Assembly: GCA_017466885.1 (NCBI GenBank)
Contig: JAFTTH010000024.1
Location: 1-64,000, forward strand
Length of the DNA stretch: 64,000 nucleotides
DNA from: Oscillospiraceae bacterium
GTDB lineage: Bacteria; Bacillota; Clostridia; Oscillospirales; Ruminococcaceae
Direction: 5' to 3'
The notes under the pieces were generated by a model that was given only the letters and a program-made list of their open reading frames with translations, searched no databases and had not been told where the DNA came from. The translations under genes and the position numbers were made by a program. Positions 1-8,446 of the stretch are shown here, piece by piece (the stretch's first letter is position 1; each line of letters begins with the position of its first letter).

Positions 1-166
1 ACAAGGTTAAAACGAAATAATAAGTCATAACAAGTTGAAACGAGTTGTTTGCGAAAAACCCTTTATTTACAGGACTTTTAGAGGATTTTATTAATTGCCA
101 ACGATAAGTGATAATGCTTCACAAAATATTAGTTGACAAATAAGGATTTGACGGTCAATTTTCACT

Positions 167-205
167 CTACCATAGGTTTATTTCTCCTCACTAAACCAAT
201 GGTAG
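167..205. repeat. Imperfect inverted repeat upstream of the XRE gene
   Basis: Arms at 167-180 and 192-205 are complementary over 14 bases with one mismatch, around an 11-base loop. No clear U-run follows, so it is a weak candidate for a terminator of an unseen upstream gene, or a leader or operator structure for the gene at 257. The first 166 bases are AT-rich and I see no gene in them. Confidence 0.45.
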
Positions 206-256
206 GTGTGTTTTATGCGAAATAGCGGTTACACTGTATGCGAAAGGAGGCAGCCT

Positions 257-865
257 ATGAACCAAATTAAAATCGGAAGATTTATTGCCGAGTGCAGAAA
301 GAAATCAAACTTAACACAAATGCAGTTGGCAGAAAAACTGGGTATCACCGATAAAGCAATATCCAAGTGGGAACGGGGCGTGGCAATGCCCGATACTTCG
401 ATAATGCTTGAACTGTGTGATATTCTTTGCATCAGTGTAAATGAATTATTAAGTGGGGAGAAAATCAATATGGAAAATAGCAATCAGAAAAACGAACAGC
501 TTTTGATTGACATGGCGAAAGAATTGGAAAAGAAAAACAAAACAATTTGGTCTTCTATGCGGGCAATTATGATTGTAAGTATGGCAGTCCTAATTGCAGG
601 TATCTTTATTGCAGCATTTTTGATTCCCGAAGGAGTGTGGCAGCTTGTCACAATTCTTGGTGTTTGTGTTGTGTTTTTGATACCGTGCTTCTATGCATTA
701 AAGCTTGAAGTCAGTGTGGGTGCTTACAAGTGCAAAGAATGTGGATGCGAAATTGTACCTACTTACAAAGAAGTAATGATGGCAATGCACAGAGGATTCA
801 CCCGTCACTTAAAGTGTCCCAAATGCAATAAACGCACTTGGTGCAAAAAAGTATTGAAGAAGTAA
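257..865 (+). CDS. Membrane-anchored XRE-family transcriptional regulator with C-terminal zinc ribbon
   Basis: A 202-residue protein. An N-terminal HTH_XRE domain (about residues 5-60, with the typical LTQMQLAEKLG and ISKWERG segments) is followed by a short charged linker. Two hydrophobic helices lie at about 104-125 and 131-150. A C-terminal ribbon has two CxxC pairs (CKECGC and CPKCNK). The ATG at 257 is preferred over upstream starts because AAAGGAGG lies just before it. XRE-TM proteins of this type are common in Clostridia, usually with unknown ligands. Metal binding by the ribbon is inferred from the cysteines. The gene stands alone and is closed by a terminator. Confidence 0.85.
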   Translation: MNQIKIGRFIAECRKKSNLTQMQLAEKLGITDKAISKWERGVAMPDTSIMLELCDILCISVNELLSGEKINMENSNQKNEQLLIDMAKELEKKNKTIWSSMRAIMIVSMAVLIAGIFIAAFLIPEGVWQLVTILGVCVVFLIPCFYALKLEVSVGAYKCKECGCEIVPTYKEVMMAMHRGFTRHLKCPKCNKRTWCKKVLKK

Positions 866-885
866 ATTCTTATTTGTCGAATAGA

Positions 886-924
886 AAAACTCCGACGGAC
901 ATTTAAAATCCATCGGAGTTTTAT
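886..924 (+). terminator. Intrinsic terminator after the XRE-TM gene
   Basis: A 12-base stem with one mismatch (889-900 region pairing with 909-920) is flanked by A and T runs, 20 bases after the stop codon. Confidence 0.8.
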
Positions 925-1003
925 TATCCTTATGAGAAGTAGCCTTTTGGATGCCTTTTTTTGGGCGCACGAAAAAGATGACGAACCTCGAAAATGTTAT
1001 TTC

Positions 1004-1078
1004 GCAAAGAAAACTTGGTAGAAAGTATTGACAAGTATACTTGGTAGTGATATACTGCAGTTATGCAAAGAAAACTTG
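1004..1078 (+). promoter_or_regulatory. Promoter with palindrome and flanking direct repeats, candidate operator
   Basis: TTGACA (1028-1033) and TATACT (1051-1056) are 17 bases apart. The perfect palindrome CAAGTATACTTG (1032-1043) overlaps the -35 end and the spacer. A 14-base direct repeat GCAAAGAAAACTTG occurs at 1004-1017 and 1065-1078, bracketing the promoter. This layout suits autoregulation by the HTH protein encoded at 1424-1633. That link is inferred. Confidence 0.75.
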
Positions 1079-1094
1079 TCAAGGGGGATTCGTT

Positions 1095-1427
1095 ATGAAT
1101 AAAGAAGAAATTTTGAAAATGAGCCGGCAGGAAAATAAGGGAAAGCTGGATGAGCGGGAATTGGCCGCATTTGGAAGGGCATCGCGCGTGGGGATGCTGG
1201 TAGGGGGGGTGCTTTGTGTTGCGCTGATTCTTGTCAGCGAATTCATTTTGGATCAGCCGGAGCTTTCTCTAGTTGGCTGGATGGTGTATTTTGCTATGCA
1301 GGGAAGCAGTAATATGGTCTTGTTTCAGTATTTGAAAAACCGGTCAAAGCTCGTGTACGGCGTGATCGAGCTGATTCTTGCGGTTGCATTTGCGATTGCG
1401 GTTGTGCTGAAGGCGGTGGCGCAATGA
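1095..1427 (+). CDS. Small membrane protein, DUF6442-like
   Basis: A 110-residue protein that begins MNKEEILKMSRQENKG and has a charged N-terminus with LDERE. Three hydrophobic segments follow (about 33-50, 58-72, 84-107). This pattern matches the small DUF6442 membrane proteins that Clostridia often encode just before a Cro/C1-type regulator. The start at 1095 has AAGGGGG eight bases upstream, so the longer reading from 1041 is not used. The stop overlaps the next start in ATGA, so the two genes are translationally coupled. The biochemical role is unknown. Confidence 0.75.
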   Translation: MNKEEILKMSRQENKGKLDERELAAFGRASRVGMLVGGVLCVALILVSEFILDQPELSLVGWMVYFAMQGSSNMVLFQYLKNRSKLVYGVIELILAVAFAIAVVLKAVAQ

Positions 1428-1633
1428 TGGATGATAAACTGATCCTGAAAAACAACCTGAAAGAATCTCGCTGTGAAAAAGGAATGTCCCAGCAGCAGTT
1501 GGCGGATATGGTCGGCGTTTCGCGCAATACCATCAGCTCCATTGAAACCGGACAGTTCAACCCAACCGCAAAGCTGGCATTGGTATTGTGCATTGCGTTG
1601 GATAAGAAATTTGAGGAGTTGTTTTTCTTTTAA
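1424..1633 (+). CDS. Cro/C1-type HTH transcriptional regulator
   Basis: A 69-residue protein consisting almost entirely of an HTH_XRE domain (MSQQQLADMVGVSRNTISSI, then ETGQFNPTAKLALVLCIAL). This is the compact YozG-like regulator type that accompanies a small membrane protein. It overlaps the upstream gene by four bases. It probably binds the palindrome and repeats at 1004-1078 and represses its own operon, but this is inference from position. A convergent terminator follows. Confidence 0.85.
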   Translation: MMDDKLILKNNLKESRCEKGMSQQQLADMVGVSRNTISSIETGQFNPTAKLALVLCIALDKKFEELFFF

Positions 1634-1714
1634 GTCCCGTGGCCGGGAAAAGGACGCTCTCCCTTCCGGTCGGGTGGCTGCCTGGGGAAAACTCCAATGA
1701 TATTGTATATTCAT

Positions 1715-1757
1715 AAAAAAGAGATCCCCGGTCCATTCCGAGGATCTCTTCCTTTTT
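1715..1757. terminator. Bidirectional terminator between convergent genes
   Basis: AAGAGATCC and GGATCTCTT form a stem flanked by A6 on the left and T6 on the right. It can end both the HTH operon (+) and the lipase operon (-). Confidence 0.8.
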
Positions 1758-3088
1758 TATAATCCGGCATCCTTGAGGTATTTGACCAGCCAAACGTAAA
1801 ATTCCCGGACGTTAAAGCCTTTAAGATTGGAGCGGTTGAGGTCGATCATATCCCCATGGGAGATCCCCCGGAAGGAACGGCACTCCGGAATGATGAAAAG
1901 AGAACCCCATTTCATCGAACTAACCGGGACCATACCGTCACTTGCACCGTCAAAGTGGCGGACGAGAATTGCCGAAAGATTGAGGGGGAACTGCGCGCTG
2001 AGGGGGTGCTGCAGCTTAGAACCCACACTCATATAAAGCACGCCGGGGCGGTCGGGGGTTTCGCGATTGAACTTTTTGCAGGCCGGGACGGTCATCGCAC
2101 GGATGGCCAGCATCAGGTCGGGGGCGGTGTCCCCCAAAAGCATCAAGGCGGAGTTATACCGGTTGCCGATCCAGTTCTGAATGGCGTGAGGAATTCGCTT
2201 GAGGGTGGGAACGGCAAACCCTACTCCCCGGTGGGGGGAGGATACGGTAGTCAGAGAGGCTACGTATTTTCCGGCCTCGGTGTGGGTGATGGCGTACCGG
2301 GCATCAAGACCGCCCTTGGAATGAGCAATGATATTGACCTTCTCGCAACCGGTGGTTTCGCAAATTTCAATGATCCGCCGGGAAAGCTCAATTCCACTTT
2401 TGGCAATGGAGGTGGCGGATTGCTGGTTGCCGTAATAAACGGTGGCACCATTCCGCTTCAAAGCGGCGGGAATCCGCCCCCAATAGTTAATCAACTTCCA
2501 GTCCCGGAATAAAAGGCCGTGTACCAGCAGGATGGGATATTTGGTGGCGCAAAGCCGGCTCTCCTCCCGGGTCTGCTCCAAAAGCTCCCGGTCGCATTCA
2601 AATCGGACCTCCCGGGTGCAGATGGAGATTAGCTTGGCCAGAATGCAAAGGTTCAGAATGGGCACCCAAGCCCCCAGAATGCCGATCAGTCGCCATTTGA
2701 CCCCCAACTGCAGGGAGAAAATATAGACCGTGCTCACCCCGAGGAGGAAAACAAACGCCTCATAGCCAAAGAAAATAGCGGCCTGGGTCAGCAGAATGCC
2801 CCAGTCAAAGGGTTGATAGAAGATGACGAACAGCCCGGAGAATAAAAACCCCACCGGGAGGGACACAAGGCAGAGCCGCAACTGCTCAATACCGAAATCC
2901 AGTGCGCTGAGCCGTTTTCGGGGCAGCCCGCGGAAGCAGGAAAGAATGCAGGAGAGGAAAAAGATTCCGCCTCCAAGAGCATAGGTCCACCAGGGGAAGG
3001 GGAACCCGATCAGAAGAGAAAAGGGGTACTGAAAGAATAAAATCAGCAGCAAAATCAGCCGAATGATAAAGAACGCATTACTTCCCAT
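1757..3088 (-). CDS. Membrane-anchored alpha/beta-hydrolase (lipase/esterase family)
   Basis: A 443-residue protein. About 155 N-terminal residues carry four or five hydrophobic helices, followed by a triacylglycerol-lipase-like domain. That domain starts at PILLVHGL (oxyanion HG at about 190-191) and has the nucleophile elbow AHSKGG with Ser257. The elbow has alanine where GxSxG has its first glycine, which is common in this lipase group. SSPHRG and a late ISHGD histidine fit the family. The enzyme would hydrolyse an ester at the membrane, but its substrate is not evident. It lies 30 bases after the MATE gene on the same strand, so the two are probably co-transcribed. Confidence 0.8.
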   Translation of the reverse strand: MGSNAFFIIRLILLLILFFQYPFSLLIGFPFPWWTYALGGGIFFLSCILSCFRGLPRKRLSALDFGIEQLRLCLVSLPVGFLFSGLFVIFYQPFDWGILLTQAAIFFGYEAFVFLLGVSTVYIFSLQLGVKWRLIGILGAWVPILNLCILAKLISICTREVRFECDRELLEQTREESRLCATKYPILLVHGLLFRDWKLINYWGRIPAALKRNGATVYYGNQQSATSIAKSGIELSRRIIEICETTGCEKVNIIAHSKGGLDARYAITHTEAGKYVASLTTVSSPHRGVGFAVPTLKRIPHAIQNWIGNRYNSALMLLGDTAPDLMLAIRAMTVPACKKFNRETPDRPGVLYMSVGSKLQHPLSAQFPLNLSAILVRHFDGASDGMVPVSSMKWGSLFIIPECRSFRGISHGDMIDLNRSNLKGFNVREFYVWLVKYLKDAGL

Positions 3089-3118
3089 AGTGAACCCCCT
3101 TTCCGGATGTATCTGACT

Positions 3119-4528
3119 TTATTGTACCACCGCCGTCAAGGGCGGGGCTTCCCGGAGGGGATTCCACCGCCCCCGGATAAAGCTGATTAAAAATAGCAGG
3201 AATAACAGCATATTATGCAGGATCATACAACCCCAGGCGGAAACCAGCCCGCCGGTAAAAAGCTGGGTGCAGAGGAATGTGCCGACGATCCGGACTCCCC
3301 ACATTCCGATGATATTATACACAAAGGGGAGCTTGGTTTTGCCGACCCCCTGCATCATCCCCTCGACAATGATGGAAAACCCATAAAACGGCTCGGACAC
3401 CGCTACCATCCGCAGAACGGTCGTTCCCAGGTCGATGACCTCCTGACTGTCTGAAAAAAGTCCCATCAGATAGGGTGCTGTGAGGAATAGAATCCCTCCG
3501 GAGAGGATCATCAGCAGAATCTCAATAGGAATGAACATTGCCGAAAGATCCTTCATCCGCTTGGGATCCCGGGCGCCGTAAGCGTTTCCGGCAAGGGTCG
3601 CGGCAGCAGTCTGCATTCCGTAGCCGGGGATGTAAAAGGCGGACTCAACGGTGTTGGCGATGGTATGTGCGGCGGTGGAGATCTCTCCCAGGGAGTTGAT
3701 CATGGCGGCAAAGGCTACGTAACCCAGGGAGGTGCCAAACCGCTGAAGCATATTGGGCAGCGCCACTCGGAGGCAGGGTTTAAGAATGGTCGGATCGGGG
3801 CGGAGGGATTGTCCCTTCGGGGAAACAAGAGGATGCCGCCAAAGAAGAATGGTAATGTAGATTCCGCCTACGGCAAAGGCCACAGCGCTGGCGATTGCGG
3901 CGCCGATCACTCCCCAGTCCGCGCCGGGGATGGTGATGGAGTAGGAGAAAATAGGAAGGGTCCGGGTGGGGTAAATCAGCAGAAAATTCAGGATCACGTT
4001 GATACAGTTGACCAGTATACCGATCTTCATAGGGGCCTTGGAGTCTCCGGCGGCGCGGAGGACTGTCCCGAAAATAATGGTAGCCGTCCGGGGAAGCATG
4101 GGCAGATAAAGGATAAAGAAATACTGGGCAGAAAGCGCCTGAATATCCGGATCAATCTGCATCCAGATGGGAATTACTCCGCTCAGGGAAAGGGTCAGCA
4201 GGGTAAAGAAGCTGCCCGTCACCAAAACGGTCAGCGCCGCCTGGGAAACAGCCCGCCTTGCCTTTTGAGAATCGTTTTCCCCGAAGGCTTTGGCTATAAA
4301 GGCCAGAAACCCCACACTCAGCGCCGAAATGGAGCTGTTAATCAGCCAGTTGACCGTTACCGTCGAGCCGACGGCGGCGGTAGCGTAGGTTCCCAGAGAG
4401 CCGACCATCGCCGTGTCAATATACTGCACCGCAGTCTGCATCAACTGTTCCAGCATGGTTGGCCATGCCAGCGAAAAAATGACCGGAAGCATAGAAACGT
4501 TCAGAATGCGGTCGGTGCGCTTTTTCAT
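3119..4528 (-). CDS. MATE-family multidrug/organic cation exporter
   Basis: A 469-residue protein with about twelve membrane helices arranged as two MatE repeats. It begins near MLPVIFSLAWPTMLEQLMQT and contains the conserved PGYGMQTAAATLAGNAYGA segment. MATE proteins expel cationic drugs or metabolites using Na+ or H+ gradients; the substrate here cannot be read from sequence. The start has GGAGGG about ten bases upstream. A promoter at 4568-4595 drives it, and the lipase gene follows as the second gene of the unit. Confidence 0.93.
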   Translation of the reverse strand: MKKRTDRILNVSMLPVIFSLAWPTMLEQLMQTAVQYIDTAMVGSLGTYATAAVGSTVTVNWLINSSISALSVGFLAFIAKAFGENDSQKARRAVSQAALTVLVTGSFFTLLTLSLSGVIPIWMQIDPDIQALSAQYFFILYLPMLPRTATIIFGTVLRAAGDSKAPMKIGILVNCINVILNFLLIYPTRTLPIFSYSITIPGADWGVIGAAIASAVAFAVGGIYITILLWRHPLVSPKGQSLRPDPTILKPCLRVALPNMLQRFGTSLGYVAFAAMINSLGEISTAAHTIANTVESAFYIPGYGMQTAAATLAGNAYGARDPKRMKDLSAMFIPIEILLMILSGGILFLTAPYLMGLFSDSQEVIDLGTTVLRMVAVSEPFYGFSIIVEGMMQGVGKTKLPFVYNIIGMWGVRIVGTFLCTQLFTGGLVSAWGCMILHNMLLFLLFLISFIRGRWNPLREAPPLTAVVQ

Positions 4529-4567
4529 AGAGAGTCTGCCCTCCTTTCCGGGAAAATCATCCAGACT

Positions 4568-4595
4568 ATTATACCACTTTTTCGGGAGAATTCAA
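4568..4595 (-). promoter_or_regulatory. Promoter of the MATE-lipase operon
   Basis: Reading the minus strand, TTGAAT and TATAAT are 16 bases apart, about 40 bases before the MATE start. Confidence 0.65.
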
Positions 4596-4673
4596 TCTTT
4601 ATTCATTCTTCGTTTATTGGCTGTTTGATTTTTGGGGGTAGAATATTTCCCGTAGGAGGCGGATCTGCGGCTC

Positions 4674-4702
4674 TTGACAAAATTTTCCGGGTATGATATA
4701 CT
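4674..4702 (+). promoter_or_regulatory. Promoter of the riboswitch-ATPase transcript
   Basis: TTGACA (4674-4679) and TATACT (4697-4702) have a 17-base spacer. The predicted start at about 4709-4711 falls just before the riboswitch P1 stem. Confidence 0.85.
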
Positions 4703-4711
4703 TTTTACTGT

Positions 4712-4797
4712 TATGAGGGAGTAGCATACGCTCACGCGCAACAAGTCAACATCCTGGCCGAAACGGTCTGGCTTGTTTTAATTTGCGAGACTCATGT
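4712..4797 (+). promoter_or_regulatory. yybP-ykoY manganese riboswitch aptamer
   Basis: A short P1 helix pairs ATGAG (4713-4717) with CTCAT (4791-4795). The two conserved loop strands, GGGAGTAGC and GCGAGACTC, lie inside it. They are separated by a hairpin arm containing AACAAGTCAACATCCTGGC and its partner GTCTGGCTTGTT. These are the hallmarks of the Mn2+-sensing yybP-ykoY class, which commonly precedes P-type ATPases and other cation exporters. Identification is by motif recall, without a covariance-model search. Confidence 0.85.
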
Positions 4798-4843
4798 GTA
4801 ACTGCAAAGCTTATGCGTGGAGTCCCTTTTTGGAGGATGGATG

Positions 4844-4880
4844 CCAAGTATGGTTTTGCCGTACTTGGTTTTTCTTTTTT
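4844..4880 (+). terminator. Riboswitch expression-platform terminator
   Basis: A ten-pair stem (4844-4853 with 4859-4868, one G-U pair) is followed by TTTTTCTTTTTT. It lies between the aptamer and the ATPase start. The likely mechanism is that ligand binding prevents terminator formation and turns expression on, as for other Mn2+-responsive members. The antiterminator was not resolved. Confidence 0.8.
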
Positions 4881-4989
4881 CAGAAAGGTATCATCCGACC
4901 GATTTTGCCTCATATTATTCTTATGGTGATTCCGGCGGAAACGCCGATCATAGACTGATCCCGAAAATGATTTATGGGAGGAACAAAAC

Positions 4990-7605
4990 GTGCGATTTCA
5001 TTCAATGCCCCTTCCGGAGCTCCTTTCCGAGCTGCAGGCCGATCCTAAGCAGGGTTTGACCTCTGCGGAGATCCAGACCCGTCAGGCCAAATACGGTCCC
5101 AATAAGCTGCGGGAAAAGAAAAAGAAAACAAATCTTCAGCGATTCATTGACCAGTTTAAGGACGTGATGATCCTGATCCTCATTGCGGCGGCCATCGTCT
5201 CCTTTGTGGTTATCTGCGTGGAGCAGAACTGGGGAGAACTCTTTGAGCCGGCACTGATTTTGCTGATCGTGATCCTCAATGCCATTATGGGCGTTTACCA
5301 GGAAGGAAAAGCGGAAAAGGCGCTGGATGCGCTGAAAAATATGTCCGCGCCCCATGCCCGGGTCATCCGGAATGGGGAGGAAACCGTCATCCAGGCCGAC
5401 CAGCTGGTTCCGGGTGATGTGATCCGGCTGGAAGCGGGAGATTTTGTCCCTGCAGATGCCCGCCTGATTGCCAGCGTCAGTTTGAAGTCGGAGGAGTCCG
5501 CCTTAACGGGGGAATCTGTCCCCTCGGAAAAGGATGCCTCGGCTGAGGTGGCGGAAAAGGCGCCCATCGGCGACCGGACTAATATGATCTTTTCGGGTTG
5601 CTCCGTTACCTACGGTACTGCCACCGCCGTTGTGACCGCCACCGGGATGGATACCGAAATGGGCAAGATCGCAAACCTTCTGGACAATGAAGGGGACGGC
5701 CAGACCCCTCTCCAGCAGAAGCTTGCCCAGCTGGGAAAATACCTGGGGATCGTGGCGCTGGCGGCCTGTGCCATCATCTTTATCGTGGGTCTTGTTAATA
5801 GCATCCCGCCCCTTGAGATCTTTATGACAGCCGTTTCCCTCGCCGTTTCTGCCATTCCGGAGGGCCTGCCGGCCATTGTGACGATCGTTCTTTCCATTGG
5901 CGTTCAGCGGATGGTCAAGCGGAATGCCCTGATTCGCCGTCTGCCAGCGGTGGAGACCTTGGGAAGCGCCTCTATTATCTGCTCCGATAAAACCGGAACG
6001 CTGACCCAAAACCGGATGACCCTGACCAAGGCTTATGCTGAGGAGGCCGGTGTCCCGGAGGAAATCGGGAATCACTCCGATTCCGTCAACCGCCTTTTGA
6101 TGTACGCAACCCTCTGCTGTGACGGATCTGTGGTTTTCAGCGAGGGGAAGGAGCAGCATATCGGTGACCCCACCGAAACTGCCATCGTCCTTGCCGCCCA
6201 TAAAAGTGGAATGGCAAAGGATGCCCTCAATGAAAAATATCCCCGTCTGGGTGCGATTCCCTTTGATTCCGACCGGAAGTTGATGACCACCGTCAACGGG
6301 ATGGATGGGAAGAATATCGTCATCGTCAAGGGTGCCTTTGATATGATGGCCCAGCGATGCAAAGCGGGAGACCTGGAAAAGGCCAAGGAAATCACCGAAG
6401 CGATGAGCCGGGATGCCCTCCGGGTGCTGGCTGTTGCTTATAAGGAAATTGATACCCTGCCCGAGACCCTCACCTCAGAGGAAATTGAGAAGGATCTGAC
6501 CTTTATGGGTCTGGTGGGAATGATCGACCCGCCCCGCCCCGAAGCCAAGGAAGCGGTTGCCGTTTGCCGGAAGGCCGGCATCAAGCCGGTTATGATTACC
6601 GGTGACCACGTAGTAACGGCCTCTGCCATTGCCAAGGAGCTGGGAATCCTGGAGGAGGGAGACCTGGCCATTACCGGCGCAGAGCTGGATGGAATGTCTG
6701 AAAGCGAGCTGGATCAGCAGGTGGAGCGGATCTCGGTTTACGCCCGCGTTTCCCCCGAGAATAAGATCCGGATCGTCAAAGCGTGGCAGCGGAAGGGTCA
6801 GGTCGTTTCCATGACGGGAGACGGCGTCAACGATGCCCCCGCCCTGAAGGCCGCTGATATCGGCTGCGCAATGGGCATTACCGGAACAGACGTTGCCAAG
6901 GGTGCCGCCGATATGACTCTGACGGACGATAACTTTGCCACCATCGTGGAGGCTGTCCGGGAGGGCCGCGGCATCTATGCCAATATCAAAAAGGTGGTCG
7001 GCTTCCTGCTGGGCACCAATATCGGTGAGGTCATCACCGTTTTCCTTGCAATGCTTCTGTGGCATAAAACGCCCCTGCTTTCCATGCAGTTGCTTTGGAT
7101 CAACCTTGTGACCGACTCTCTGCCCGCCATTGCCTTGGGAATGGAAGCAGTGGAAGCGGACGTTATGGAAAAGAAGCCCAAGCCCAAAAACGAAGGAATC
7201 TTTGCCAACGGCCTGGGGGTCCGGGTGGTGCTTCAGGGAATGATGTTTGCGGCACTGACCCTTGCAGGCTTCTGGATCGGCTGGCAGGGCCAGGATGCAA
7301 ACCTTGCCCAGGGCCAGACAATGGCCTTTATGATCCTTGCTCTTTCCCAGATCGTTCAGGCCTTTAATATGCGTTCCGATCATTCTCTGTTCAGGATCGG
7401 CTTCTTTGGAAACCGCACTCTGAACCTGGCGGCATTGGCATCCCTTGCGCTGGTGGCGCTGGTCCTTTTCACCCCGGTTGGGATTGCCTTTGGTCTGGTG
7501 ATTCTCCCCTGGGAGTATTATCTGATTGCCTTGGGGCTGATCTTTGTTCCCCTTGTGGTTATGGAGCTTTCCAAGCTGATCGGCCTGGTCAAGAGCCATC
7601 ATTAA
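4990..7605 (+). CDS. P-type Ca2+/Mn2+-type cation-transporting ATPase
   Basis: An 871-residue P2-type ATPase with every core motif: TGES (173-176), PEGL in M4, the phosphorylated Asp333 in DKTGTLT, TGDGVND (609-615), and NLVTDSLPA in M6, which carries the calcium-site Asn, Thr and Asp. It pumps a divalent cation across the cytoplasmic membrane at the cost of ATP. The family alone suggests Ca2+, but the upstream manganese riboswitch makes Mn2+ export likely. The start is GTG because GGGAGG is eight bases upstream of it; the ATG at 5005 is too far from any ribosome site. Confidence 0.93.
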   Translation: MRFHSMPLPELLSELQADPKQGLTSAEIQTRQAKYGPNKLREKKKKTNLQRFIDQFKDVMILILIAAAIVSFVVICVEQNWGELFEPALILLIVILNAIMGVYQEGKAEKALDALKNMSAPHARVIRNGEETVIQADQLVPGDVIRLEAGDFVPADARLIASVSLKSEESALTGESVPSEKDASAEVAEKAPIGDRTNMIFSGCSVTYGTATAVVTATGMDTEMGKIANLLDNEGDGQTPLQQKLAQLGKYLGIVALAACAIIFIVGLVNSIPPLEIFMTAVSLAVSAIPEGLPAIVTIVLSIGVQRMVKRNALIRRLPAVETLGSASIICSDKTGTLTQNRMTLTKAYAEEAGVPEEIGNHSDSVNRLLMYATLCCDGSVVFSEGKEQHIGDPTETAIVLAAHKSGMAKDALNEKYPRLGAIPFDSDRKLMTTVNGMDGKNIVIVKGAFDMMAQRCKAGDLEKAKEITEAMSRDALRVLAVAYKEIDTLPETLTSEEIEKDLTFMGLVGMIDPPRPEAKEAVAVCRKAGIKPVMITGDHVVTASAIAKELGILEEGDLAITGAELDGMSESELDQQVERISVYARVSPENKIRIVKAWQRKGQVVSMTGDGVNDAPALKAADIGCAMGITGTDVAKGAADMTLTDDNFATIVEAVREGRGIYANIKKVVGFLLGTNIGEVITVFLAMLLWHKTPLLSMQLLWINLVTDSLPAIALGMEAVEADVMEKKPKPKNEGIFANGLGVRVVLQGMMFAALTLAGFWIGWQGQDANLAQGQTMAFMILALSQIVQAFNMRSDHSLFRIGFFGNRTLNLAALASLALVALVLFTPVGIAFGLVILPWEYYLIALGLIFVPLVVMELSKLIGLVKSHH

Positions 7606-7606
7606 G

Positions 7607-7645
7607 AAAAAGCGGCGTGCCGATTTCCGGTGCGTCGCTTTTGTT
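7607..7645 (+). terminator. Intrinsic terminator after the ATPase gene
   Basis: AAAAGCGGCG pairs with CGTCGCTTTT (one G-U pair) immediately after the stop, followed by TTGTT. Confidence 0.8.
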
Positions 7646-7703
7646 CTGCCTTGCAATTGTGTGCCGTTTATATTACAATAGAGGGAGAAAGGGTGGGTAA
7701 ACT

Positions 7704-8180
7704 ATGTTCCGTGAATTGTCCAGAAAACAAAAACAGCTTTCCCCGGAGGAGTCGATTGCCATTTTGAAGCAGGAGCTTCGGGGCGTGTTGTCCGTCCTCG
7801 GGGATGATGATTACCCTTACGGGATGCCGATGAACCACTGGTATGACGACCGGGATTGCTGCATCTATTTTCACTGCGGCATTGCCGGCCATCGCACCGA
7901 TGCCCTTGCCCGGCACAATAAGGTCTCCTTCTGCGTGTATGATGGCGGCTTCCGGGAGGAAGGGGAGTGGGCGTTGCATATCAGGAGCGTCGTTGTCTTT
8001 GGACGGATGGAGATCCTGGACGATCCGGACCGGATCGTGGATATCACAGCTCGACTCAGCCACAAATTCACCCAGGACGAGGCTTACATCCAGTCAGAGA
8101 TCGCCCGGTACGCCAAGGGCACCCGTCTGCTCCGGCTGACCCCCGAGCATATCTGCGGGAAGGCCGTGGTGGAGTCGTAA
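7704..8180 (+). CDS. Pyridoxamine 5'-phosphate oxidase-fold protein, NimA-like
   Basis: A 158-residue protein with the split-barrel flavin-binding fold of the PPOX family. GVLSVLGDDDYPYGMPMNHW, IYFHCG, GHRTDALARHNKVSFCVYD and the late SVVVFGRMEIL strands match the subgroup that includes nitroimidazole-resistance (Nim) proteins. It probably binds FMN or a related cofactor and acts as a small reductase, but no substrate can be assigned. It is a single-gene unit: the upstream ATPase has its own terminator and another follows this gene. Confidence 0.85.
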   Translation: MFRELSRKQKQLSPEESIAILKQELRGVLSVLGDDDYPYGMPMNHWYDDRDCCIYFHCGIAGHRTDALARHNKVSFCVYDGGFREEGEWALHIRSVVVFGRMEILDDPDRIVDITARLSHKFTQDEAYIQSEIARYAKGTRLLRLTPEHICGKAVVES

Positions 8181-8202
8181 ACGTCCCGAAGTCCGCAAAT
8201 GA

Positions 8203-8241
8203 AAAGCCCGCCCGTTGCTTCGTGCAATGGGCGGGTTTTAT
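8203..8241 (+). terminator. Intrinsic terminator after the PPOX-fold gene
   Basis: A 12-base stem (CCCGCCCGTTGC with GCAATGGGCGGG) is flanked by AAAA and TTTT. Confidence 0.88.
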
Positions 8242-8261
8242 CGTAAAGAACGGATGTTACT

Positions 8262-8365
8262 TCGCTGACGCGATATATTCAATGTCTTGATTTGCGGTGA
8301 TATATCGCTTGCGCGATATGAAATAATATCTGTTCCTTCATATGTGTGGTAGATATCGCTTTGAT
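8262..8365. repeat. Degenerate hairpin-array element
   Basis: This stretch carries GATATATCGC-TTG-CGCGATATGA-like hairpins and the 20-base string ATAATATCTGTTCCTTCATA. One base apart, that string recurs inside the array at 11171-11305. It appears to be a decayed copy of the same element family. The remainder, up to the rhamnosidase stop at 8447, holds nothing I can name. Confidence 0.6.
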
Positions 8366-8446
8366 GAACAAAATCTTTACAAAAGTCGAGGGAAGCAACC
8401 GCTCGTTCTTCAAAGGGCTCTGTTTGATCAAAAAGGCGGGATTCTT

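Noticed and set aside
3665..4696. A 343-residue plus-strand frame opposite the MATE gene
   Set aside because: Gly/Arg/His-rich shadow translation without a ribosome site; crosses the MATE promoter.
6475..7656. A 393-residue minus-strand frame opposite the ATPase gene
   Set aside because: Shadow of a high-GC third-position gene; the ATPase motifs on the plus strand are decisive.
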